This document shows positions 51,725-61,776 of a stretch of DNA of 64,000 nucleotides, in pieces. This stretch comes from Verrucomicrobiota bacterium (lineage in GTDB: Bacteria; Verrucomicrobiota; Verrucomicrobiia; Opitutales; Opitutaceae). Where the stretch lies: the NCBI GenBank assembly GCA_016721945.1, contig JADKHC010000007.1, positions 62,001 through 126,000 on the forward strand, read 5' to 3'. Positions within the stretch are counted from its first letter, which is position 1; every line of letters begins with the position of its first letter. The notes under the pieces were generated by a model. That model searched no databases. It saw only the letters and a list, made by a program, of their open reading frames with translations, and had not been told where the DNA came from. Made by a program: the position numbers and the translations under genes.

Positions 51725-54363
51725 ATGAGAATTTCTAACATCCTCGTCTTCGGCCTCTCGATTGCCCTGCTCTGCGGCCTCACCGCCTGCGGCGGCGGCA
51801 GTAAGTCCGGGCAAACTTCGAGTCCGCCGACGCCAACTACTCCGACCACTCCAACACCGCCGGTTCGTGTTTACGGCGCGGAATTCACTGTCAGCCCCAC
51901 CGGCAACGACAGCAATCCTGGCACGTCAGCCGCGCCGTTTAAAACGTTGGAAAAGGCGCGCGATACCGTACGCACTACCATCGCCAAAGGCGTGCCTTCC
52001 GGCGGCATCGCCGTCTGGTTGCGTGGCGGTGTGTATGAGCGCACTGCAACGTTGGAACTGGGTGCGGCAGATTCGGGTTCCGACGCATCCCACTCCGTGG
52101 AGTGGCTTGGCTATCCCGGAGAAGACGTGCGCATCATCGGCGGAAAAAAGCTGGATGCTTCAGCTTTCGCAACCGTCACGAGCGCATCGCCTGTTTGGAA
52201 CCGCCTTGATGATTCGGCGCAGGGTAAACTCGTCCAGATCGACCTGAAACCCATCCTCGGCATCACCGCTAACTCAACGGCAGCGGATAAACTGGCGGCC
52301 TACGGACAACAGAAGCCTAGCGATGTCACTTGGCTCGATACCAAATTGGACGCTGCGCTGGAATTGTTTGTCGACCGGCAGCCGATGCAGCTCGGACGCT
52401 GGCCGGATGTCGACGCCAACGATCCTGCTCAAGGGATCAACGACAATGCGGTGGACGTGTATGGCGCATCTGTCCCAGCCGTAGCTGGGCACTTCACGAA
52501 AAGCGGTGTGGTCGATGGCGTTTCGCTTTTCAAGCGCGACGGGCTTGTTGATTACAGCTTCACCGATGCAAATGGCACCGTCGTCGCCGAGCAACTTCAG
52601 TACTACCTTCGTCGATACACTTGGGACCACTTGGGAACTCACCTCGTGGCATGGTTCTTAACCACCAGTCAATCGGGTTACCCTGATGACAAAGCTCCGA
52701 AAATGCGGCCTTGGTGGTTCATTTACCGCAACGACGGCTTGTTCGGAAATCTTGCGCCGTACTCACCGGCGGGCGCGAGCGGCACGTTGTATTTGGATGA
52801 TCCCGCCGGTATCCGAAATGGCTTTGCGCGCATCGCGGCCACGCCCACCGCCGATACGAAAGAAACGCGCTTCACCTACTATGGCGACCGTCCTGACCGC
52901 TGGAGTCAGGCCAAGGATCCTTGGACTCATAGTTATTTTCAATGGTTATACTACGACCAGCACCGGGCCGGGACCATCGACGCGGCGAGCAAGACCATCA
53001 CCTTGGCCAAGGCCCCCGGCTTCGGGATCAAGGCCTTGCAGCCTTGGTACGCCTACAACCTGCTGGAAGAAATCACCCGGCCTGGTGAGTGGTATCTCGA
53101 CCGAGAAAGCGGAATCCTCTACCTGTGGCCGCCCTCAGGATTCAGCGGCGCTTCCGACGTGGTGATCTCGCTGCTGGAAACGCCTCTGTTCACCTTGAAC
53201 AAGGCTTCGAACATCGTCCTCGCCGACTTCACCGCAGAAGGCACACGCAAGAACCTGATTTCCATTTCCGGGGGCAACGGCAACCTGCTGTCCCATCTAA
53301 TTCTGCGAAATACCGGTGGCGCTGGCGTGGATATCGGTGCCGGATCCGATACCTCGGGCACGAACCATCTTGTCAGCCATTGCACCATCCAGAATACAGG
53401 ACTAAAAAGTGTCTATATGAGGGGCGGCGACCGACTTTCCCTAACCAAGAGTAATCTCCGCGTCGAGGACTGTGAAATCTCAAACTTTGGCCGCGTGGGT
53501 TTCTGCTACCAACCCGCCGTGCAGATCTACGGATGCGGACAGATCGTGCGCAACAACCTCATGCGCGATTCCCATCACTCCGCCATCCTCTGGGAAGGGA
53601 ATGATCACCTCTTCGAGCTCAACGAAATCCACCGCGTGTGTCAGACCAGTAGCGACGTCGGCGCCATCTATTCCGGCAACGATTGGGGCGCGCGCGGAAA
53701 TATCATACGCCACAACTATATTCACGACGTCTATTCTGTATTGGGTCGTTGGGTACACGGCATCTATCTCGACGACTGCCTGAGCGGCGTGACTGTGCAG
53801 GGTAACATCGTCACGGACCTGGTGGGCAACGCCATCATGGCGGGCGGTGGTCGCGATCACCTCATGACCAATAATATCTTCGTGCGCTGCGGGCGTGGAC
53901 TCTACGGCGACGCACGCGGCGTTTCATGGAACAAGCCAACATCGCCAAACAAGGGCGATTGGAGCCCACTGCTCAAAAAGTTGATCACGCTGGGTTATCA
54001 GCAAGAACCGTGGAAATCGCGTTTCCCTCTCTGCGCGGCCATCCCCAACGACTGGGCTAAGGTGCTCAGCGACGGCCACTGGCTGCGCCCCGAAGGTTGC
54101 GTATTCTCGCGCAACCTCGGTTGAAAAACGACCGTTGGACCGAAGGCGAAGTCGAGTCCGAGGTTAAGGATGCCAACGGCAAGGTGATCCAAACCATCCG
54201 GGCACTCGAGCGGTACGCTGAGGTTGCCGACAACGTGGCCGATCAGGATCCGCTCTTCGTGGACGAAGCCGCTGGCAACCTGAACCTCAAGGCAAATTCC
54301 CCCGCCTTAGCTATCCCCGGCTTCACCGCCATTCCCTTCGATCAGATTGGTATCCGCGAATAA
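51725..54363 (+). CDS. Beta-helix lipoprotein 3 (GH141-like), frame interrupted near 54121
   Basis: A short, ordinary signal (MRISNILVFGLSIALLCG) gives Cys22. Common layout, with a longer insertion between 52270 and 52800, then EEITRPGEWYLDRESGILYL, DVGAIYSGNDWGARG, GIYLDDCLSGV and CAAIPNDWAKVLS. The frame stops at 54124 just after CVFSRNLG; one lost G (GGTTGAAAA instead of GGTTGGAAAA) would continue it as GWKNDRWTEGE to DPLFVDEAAGNLNLKANSPA and the stop at 54363. Paralogues read FGWGNFRW and IGWKNSLW at this place, which supports the repair. 879 aa when restored. Confidence 0.83.
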
Positions 54364-54383
54364 ACTACCACAGAAATCATTTT

Positions 54384-56465
54384 ATGACGATCCTCTCGCC
54401 AAATCTAATACCGCAAATATCAGCCCTGCGCTACTTTCTCTCCGCAGTGCTGCTCTGCTGCCTCACCGCCTGTGGCGGCGGTGGAAGCGGCGGTACAAAC
54501 CAGCCGGAAAATCCGCCCCCGCCCACATCTGCTCCGACCATCGTCTCTTTCTCCGCTTCACCGGCAAAGATCGACGCCGGCAACTCCGCCACGCTTGCCT
54601 GGTCGGTTTCGGGCTCCACCGCCCTGTCCATCGATCAGGGTGTCGGCAGCGTCAGCGGTTCCAGCGCGATCGTTTCTCCCACTGCCACCACGCGCTTTAC
54701 CCTGAGCGCCTCCAATGCCATCGGCACGGTCACCGCGATAACCACCGTCGCGGTCAACCATCCGCCCGTGCTCGCCGCCCTGCCTGACGTCACCGTGGTC
54801 GCCGGCACCGCGGTCTCTTTCTCCCCTTTCCGCTTCCGATCCTGACGGCGACGCACTTTCCTTCACCGCCAGCGGCCTGCCGGATGGAGCCAGCCTATCT
54901 GCCTCTACGGGCGCATTTTCCTGGACGCCCACCGCCACGCAAACTGGCACGGTCACCGTCGTGTTCTCAGCGAGTGACGGAAGTCTCACCGCCTCCCGGT
55001 CAGTCACATTTTCAACCACCTTGGCTGTCCTCTATCCGGTGAATCCCGCCCTGCGCGTCGGTGTACCCAGCTCTCGCCAGACACCTTTGCTCACCAACGT
55101 GACCGAAGGCATGGCCACAACCTTTTCCTTGAGCCAAGGCTCTCTACCTCCGGGCATGATTCTCAACTCCGACGGTTCCTATTCGGGCACGCCGACTGCC
55201 GGCACCTTCGACTTCACGCTCAAGGCTTCCAACGACGCCCGCCAGGCCACCGACGCCATCCACGTTTCCGTCGTGCCTGCCGACTATAAACAAGCCCCTT
55301 TCAGGAGATCCGGGCGTGGCGAAATTCCGCCCCGCAGCCAACGCCTCTGCCTATTACGTCGACGCCAATAACGGGCTTGATACCGGCAACGACGGCTTGT
55401 CCCCGGCGAAGGCGTGGAAAACCATCGCCAAGCTCAACGCAGCCACCGTCAAGGCCGGCGATGTCGTTCGCCTGGCGAGAGGTTCGGCTTGGAGCGAAAC
55501 GCTCCGTATCGAACCAATCGAAAGCGGCACGCCCGCAACCCCCATCGTCTTCGAGGCCTACGGCACGGGCGATGCCCCCACCATCACGTGCGCGGCCGAT
55601 CTGCCCGCCGTCTACATCCGGGGTGCCTGTATCACCATGCTCGATTTGCGCCTGCGCAGTGCGAAGATTGGTTTCCAACTCGGCACCGAATCCCAAAACG
55701 CGATCCTTGCGGGAAATGAAATCGTCGATGTCGGCATCGGCATCTACGCCGAGGGAAATGGCCACGGTTTTTTCTCCAACTACATCCATGATCTCCATAT
55801 GATACGGAACACGCCGGCCCCGGGCGACGATTATGGAGCCGAAGGCATCGTAATGACCGGCTCGGATATGGAGGCCGCCTGGAACCGCTTGGTGAATTGC
55901 ATCGCACCCAGTTATGACTTCGAAGTCGACGGCGGCGCATTCGAAACCTGGGGCTCCGGTACTCTCAAGCACATCTTCATCCACCACAATCTGGCCGACA
56001 ATGTCGACGGCTTCATGGAGCTCACCAACAATATCGACGATCTCGTTATCTCTCATAATCTCATCATCAATTCCGTGGGCGGCCTGGGCTTCCACATGGA
56101 TGACATCCCTGGAAAGAATTATACCTATACACGGGTTCGGTTTGAGAACAACATCGTGTATCGAAACACCAAAGTTTTGAAGGCCGCAGTGTTCACTTTT
56201 CTCGGCAGTAAGTATGGGCAGCAGCTCACAGGCAGCGACATGATCATGCGCGACAACATCATCTGCTGCAACCGACGCCTCACCTACAATCCCGAGGCGC
56301 TGGGAAGCCGTTTCGTTCACGATCACAATGTCTATTATTTCACCAATGGCGGTTGGAGGCCCGGCCACCACCGGTGCCGACGAGATCCTCTACAACTACG
56401 ACCTCGACGGCGTCGCCATCATCCAGAACCAGCCGGTATCGATCGGCGCCTATCAATACCGGTGA
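54384..56465 (+). CDS. Ig-like plus beta-helix lipoprotein B, frame interrupted three times
   Basis: Sister of the 49866 gene. Signal and lipobox LLCCLTAC (Cys30) and Gly-rich linker; an Ig-like domain (APTIVSFSASPAKIDAGNS); at about 54825 the frame changes to SASDPDGDALSFTASGLPDG (cadherin/He_PIG-like); at about 55300 it changes again to KFRPAANASAYYVDANNGLD and the beta-helix (NYIHDLHMIRN, WGSGTLKHIFIHHN, MDDIPGKNYTYTRVRFENNI). A third change near 56356 leads to TTGADEILYNYDLDG and the stop at 56463-56465 after IGAYQYR, matching the sister's ending LGAYQR. All domains are intact, so indel errors are likelier than decay, though three in 2 kb leave doubt. Confidence 0.72.
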
Positions 56466-56547
56466 GTCCCTCCCGCCTCGCGCACCAAGTCGCTAAGCTC
56501 CGGTTCCCAGAGCAGGCAGTTTATCCACACCCAAAGCCCAAAGCGCC

Positions 56548-59055
56548 ATGCCGATCCTCTCACCAAGCCTAATTTTACGATCACCCGCAGTTCGCAGCGT
56601 CCTCGCTGCCACGCTTCTCTGCGGCCTCTGTGCCTGCGGTGGTGGCGGTAATAATTCCGGCCAGGCACCGGTGCCAACGACGCCCACTCCACCAATCATA
56701 CCGACAACTCCACCTCCACCTACGCCCCCGACTCCGCCCACAACGCCAGTTCGCGTCTATGGCGCCGAGTTTACCGTCAGCCCTACCGGCAGCGACAGCA
56801 ATCCGGGCACGCCGGACAAGCCGTTTCAAAGTCTCGAAAAAGCCAAGGCAACCGTCCGGGCGCGCATCGCCGCTGGCATGCCCGCCGGTGGCATCGTCGT
56901 CTGGTTGCGTGGCGGTATTTACGAACGCACTACATCGCTTGACCTAGGTGCGTCTGACTCCGGCACGAGCGCCGAGAATTCCGTCGACTGGCGTGGCTAC
57001 CCGGGTGAAGAAGTGCGGCTCGTCGGTGGCCGTCGCTTGCCGGCAAGTGCATTTTCCACCGTAACCAGCGCCTCGCCCATCTGGAGTCGCCTCGATGCAG
57101 CAGCGCGCGGTAAGGTTCAGCAGATCGACCTTAAAGCGCATGGCGTATCGGACTTCGGCACGCTGGCCGTTCACGGCTGGGGAACTGATGCGCCTTCTGT
57201 GCCCGAGGTGTTTGTGGATGCGCAGCCGATGTGGGTGGCGCGTTGGCCCGATGTCGATGCGCACTTCATGCCCGAACAAGATATTACCGGCAACCAGCTC
57301 ACGCTTTATGGAACAACAACCCCTGCCGTGACCGGCACGTACACGAAATATGCGGAGCATGACGGCGTCTCCGCCTTCAAACGCGATGGATTGGTCGATG
57401 GACAACAGTATTATCTGCGACGTCTCTCTTACGACAATGGCAAGGGCGGGATGGGTATCATCTGGTTCCTCACACAATCCTCAAGGCGGAATGGGACAAC
57501 ACAACCACCCCAAAGTGGCGCTGCTGGCAGTCGAAACCGACAAGCTTCATTCCCGTGGGTGGGACCGGTGCGGTCGGCACGCCCAGCGCACTCGATCCAG
57601 CGCGAATCAATCGTGGTTACGCGCACACTGCCGACCCAATCACCACCACCAGCTTTTCCTACGCAGGTGATCGCCCCGCGCGATGGACTCAAGCGACGGA
57701 TGCCTGGCTCGACGGCTTCTGGGCCAACAGTTGGGCAGAATTTCATCTCCCCGTTACGGCCATTGATACAGGCGCACGACGCGTCGACTTAGGTGCGGCA
57801 CCGACGAATTTTGGAATTCTGCCGCACCAGCCCTGGGTGGTATATAATTTATTGGAGGAAATTACGCAGCCCGGCGAATGGTACCTGGATCGAGCTAACG
57901 GCATACTTTACCTCTGGCCACCGGTTGGATTTAGCGGCAGCTCCGAAGTGATCGTTTCGGTGGCATCCAGTATTCTTTCCGTTTCCAGTGCGAAGCACAT
58001 CCGCTTCCTGGACCTCACGCTCGAAGCGGCCCGCAAAACATTATTCATGTCATGGAAGTCCGTGGGCATCGAGTTGCGCAATCTCGTTCTCCGCAACTCC
58101 GGTTCGGCTGGCGCGAGTATCCACGGAACGGATTCACTCGTCAGTCGCTGCGATGTCCACGGCACTGGCCGGGTGGGAATCGTGTTATCAGGCGGTGATC
58201 GCAGCACGCTCACGCAGATCAGCGGCGCGGCCGGCCTCGAAATCGCCGACTGCGGCAACATTGTTCGGCACAACCTCATTCACCATGCGCCGCGCAATGC
58301 CATTACCTACCGTGGCAACGAACATGCTATCGAGTTCAACGAACTACACAGCGTCTGCCTAGGCAGCAGTGATTCCGGCGCGATCTATGCGCCCGGCGAT
58401 TGGGGCGCACGAGGAGTGAAGATTCGCTTCAACTTCATCCACGATATCCGCAACGACCTGGGTAGCTCCGATGTCCACGGCATCTACCTCGACGAGACCA
58501 ACGCCGGCGCGCTCGTAGAGAGTAATCTCCTCTACGGCGTTGCAGGTTACGCCTTCAAGATCAACGGTGGTCGGGATAATCTGGTTCGGCACAACGTCGT
58601 CGCGTACGGTGGCGGTGTGCCCTTTGCCTCGGACTGGGGGCTGCGCCAGCTCAACACCCCGAGCATGACCTCGTCGCTCCAGACGCGTCTTCAGAATCTC
58701 ATCAATCTTGGTTACCAGCAGGAACCCTGGCTCACGCGTTATCCGGAATGCGCTGCGATTCCGAGGCTCTGGTCGGAAGTGAGTGCCAGCGGTGGACGCT
58801 GGGTGGCGCCCGAGGGCAACGAGCTCGTCGGCAATTTCTCCTTCGCGAATAAACAATGGTACTCAGTACGACTCCTTCATGGGCCCCGACCCGGTCACGG
58901 AGTATTTCCGAAGTGTCGGAGAAAACATCCAGGCAACCGTCACCCCGTTCATCGATGAAGCCGGCGGCGATTTGCGGTTAAAAACCAACTCCCAGGTTTT
59001 CACGATTCCAGGCTTCAAGGACATCCCCTTCGACGAAATCGGCATCAGGCCATGA
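56548..59055 (+). CDS. Beta-helix lipoprotein 4 (GH141-like), frame interrupted twice
   Basis: Cys30 in LLCGLCAC; Pro/Thr linker and YGAEFTVSPTGSDSNPGT; GGIVVWLRGGIYERTTSLDL. At about 57480 the frame changes (from WFLTQSS to KAEWDNTTTPKWRCW) and continues as GTPSALDPARINRGYAHTAD, EEITQPGEWYLDRANGILYL, SGAIYAPGDWGARG and GIYLDETNAG. Near 58860 a second change leads to TQYDSFMGPDPVTEYFRSVG and the common ending PFDEIGIRP at 59055. It differs from the others in having a shortened spacing after GGDRSTLTQ (no MEDCE-type coil). Together the pieces give one full paralogue. Confidence 0.78.
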
Positions 59056-59132
59056 GCAACCCGTGGCAAACTCCGAAGCACTCGCATAACTAACACGCAC
59101 CACCATGGCCTGCCTTCGTCTGCTATTTTGTA

Positions 59133-59153
59133 GGAGCCTGCAAGCAGGCGTCC
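59133..59153. repeat. Palindrome GGAGCCTGC-AA-GCAGGC(G)TCC
   Basis: Same as 61805-61824 but with one extra G (59150), which would shift the frame of the upstream ATG at 59105 into a TAG at 59183. This is why the next gene is given a GTG start within the repeat. Confidence 0.6.
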
Positions 59154-59184
59154 CACACCCAAACCAACCCGTATCCTCACCTTA

Positions 59185-59244
59185 GGTGGAGCCCGTTGTC
59201 CCTAACGGGCTGGTTTGTAAACGATGGGGACATCGGGCTCCACC
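59185..59244 (+). repeat. Embedded miniature repeat, 16-bp deleted
   Basis: GGTGGAGCCCGTTGTCCCTA through GGGCTCCACC; compared with the 61859 copy it lacks 16 bp between the two hairpins (GTAAA to CGATGG). It supplies the start codon and first 20 residues of the next lipoprotein. Confidence 0.75.
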
Positions 59245-61727
59245 CCTGCACATCGCGCTGCGTTGCGCACTTTTCGCCGCTTTGCTCTGCGGTCTCGCGG
59301 CCTGCGGCGGTGGCGGAAATAATTCCGGCCATGCGTCGCCGCCTCCGACGCAAACCACGCCCACCACACCAACAACTCCTACTCCTCCCACGCTGCCGAC
59401 TCCGCCCGCTCGCGTCTACGGCGCGGAGTTCACCGTCAGTCCTACCGGCAGTGACAGCAATCCTGGCACTGCGGCTGCGCCCTTCAAGTCCCTTGAAAAG
59501 GCCCGCGATGCCGCGCGTGTCATCATCGCCAAAGGCGTGCCTGCCGGCGGCATCGCCGTCTGGTTGCGCGGCGGCGTCTACGAGCGCAGTTCCCCTCTGG
59601 ACTTCCGCGCTGCGGATTCCGGCACGAGTGAAAACAATACCGTCGATTGGCGTGGTTACCCGGGCGAGACAGTCCGCCTCTCAGGAGGCAAGACGCTCAA
59701 GGCCTCCGACTTCACTCCGGTCACAAGTACATCGCCGATATGGAATCGGCTCGATGACTCAGCCAAGGGCCACGTGATTCAACTCGACCTGAAAGCACAG
59801 GGAATCACCGACTACGGCACGTTGAAGCAACGTGGTTTTGGTGGCTGGGTTAGTTCGGCTCTGGAACTTTTTGTCGACACCGTACCCATGACGCTCGCCC
59901 GCTGGCCCGACGCGGAGAGATGCTCGACCCTGAACAGGACATCAACAGCACCTCCTTCATCCTCTACGGAAAATGTTCCCCCGATATCACAGGAACCTAT
60001 TCGAAAACCGGGACGAGCGACGGTGTGCCGTCGTTTTCCCGAGTCGGCCTCGTCAATAACATCCAATACTATCTGTACCGCAGCACTTGGGTCAGCCAGG
60101 GGCGTACCTATACCGCCTGGTTCGTGTCATCAAAGGTGAGCGGAAATCCATACTGGATATGTTACCAAGATAAACCCGGTATCTTCGTGCCCGAGGGCTC
60201 GGTTGTCGGCACAGGCAAACCGTCCGCCCATATTCCCGCCCGCATCTACAACGGCTTTGCCTACACCGTCGATCCCATCTCGGGTACGACATTCTCCTTC
60301 GCCAGCGACCGCCCCTTGCGCTGGAAGTCCGCTCCCGATGCCTGGGTCGAGGGGCTTTGGTACTGGAACTGGGCCGACTTCCACTTGCCCGTCTCGACAC
60401 TGGATACTGTCAACCGAACCATCACTGTGCCGAACCTTTCTAAGTGGAATAACAACGAGAGTCCCTTCGTGCCCGGTCGCCCTTGGTTCGCCTACAATCT
60501 TCTGGAGGAGATAACCCAGCCGGGCGAGTGGTACCTCGATCGTGCCTCGGGCATTCTTTATCTCTGGCCTCCCGACTCCTTCTCTAGCAACTCGGAGGTT
60601 GTCGTTTCGCTCCTCGCCCAGGCACTCCTGAATGCGGACAGCGTCTCCTACATGACCTTCCAAGACTTGACCCTGGAGGTTTCCCGGCAGGCGCTTCTGA
60701 ATATTACCAACGGCAACCACGTCACCGTATCCACTCTTCTTTTACGCAATTCCGGTTGTATTGGCGGCACCGTGAGCGGCTCCAATAATCTCGTGACCCG
60801 ATGCACGCTCACTGGCACCGGCAACAGCGGACTGTGGTTTTCCGGTGGCGACCGCTCTTCGCTCACACCCGGCAATAACCAGATGAATAACTGCCAATTC
60901 CATCATTACGGGCGGACGGTCTGCAGCAATGTTTTCGGAGTCCTGCTCGGAGGAGTCGGGAACATCGTCCGCAACAATCTCTTTCACCATGCGCCAAACG
61001 GAGGACTCTATTTTGGCGGTAACGACCAGTTAATTGAACTCAACGAGATTCACCAGGTTTGTCAGGGCAGCGCCGATGCCGGAGCCATCTACGGCGACAT
61101 GGACTGGGGAGCGCGGGGCAATCTGATCCGAAATAACTTCATCCACAATATCCGATCCAATTTGGAAACTCGCGACGTCAATGGCATCTATCTGGATGAG
61201 ATGATCGCAGGCGTCAGGTGCGAGGGGAACATCCTGTACGCCATCGATGGCCGCGGATTCCTTGCCCACGGCGGGCGCGACATCGGGATGCGCAACAACA
61301 TCATTGCGAAATGTGGCGGCGGCTCTGCGAGTCTCCGATGCTCAACTGGGCCTCCGGAAATCCCGGGGTCGATCGACTGCAATCTCTGATCAAACTGGGG
61401 TATCAACAGGAGCCGTGGAAATCCCGCTACCCGGAATGTGCTGCCATTCCCAACGACTGGAGCGTCATCACCGCCCCAGGCTCGCGCTGGCTCACCCCGG
61501 AAGGCTCCGTCTTCTCCGGAAATATCGGCTGGAAAAACTCCCTATGGATCGAGGGCCTCAGCCATGTGCAGACTTACTTCTCAGAATTCACCGACAATCT
61601 TGAGGACCAGGATCCACTCTTCACCGACGAGGCGAACCTAAACCTTTTGCTAAAGCCAAACTCGCCCGCGTTTCTTGTTCCCGGCTTCAAGGACATCCCC
61701 TTCGACGAAATCGGCATCAGGCCATAA
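59186..61727 (+). CDS. Beta-helix lipoprotein 5 (GH141-like), frame interrupted twice
   Basis: A GTG at 59186, inside a miniature repeat, gives MEPVVPNGLVCKRWGHRAPP then a normal h-region and lipobox LLCGLAAC with Cys40. An ATG at 59105 corresponds to the start used by the 61777 gene but is cut off by a TAG. Layout as in the other paralogues: YGAEFTVSPTGSDSNPGT, GGVYERSSPLDFRAADSGTS. The frame changes near 59915 (to MLDPEQDINSTSFILYGKCS) and near 61333 (to PMLNWASGNPGVDRLQSLIK). Markers are EEITQPGEWYLDRASGILY, SADAGAIYGDMDWGARG, GIYLDEMIAGV, and the ending DPLFTDEANLNLLLKPNSPA. Very similar to the 61777 gene, so recently duplicated. Confidence 0.8.
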
Positions 61728-61776
61728 TCAACCCGTGGCAAACTCCGAAGCGCTCGCATAACTAACACGCACCACC

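Noticed and set aside
55301..56371. 356-aa minus-strand frame opposite the 54384 lipoprotein
   Set aside because: Antisense mirror of a beta-helix gene; the plus-strand reading matches its sister gene.
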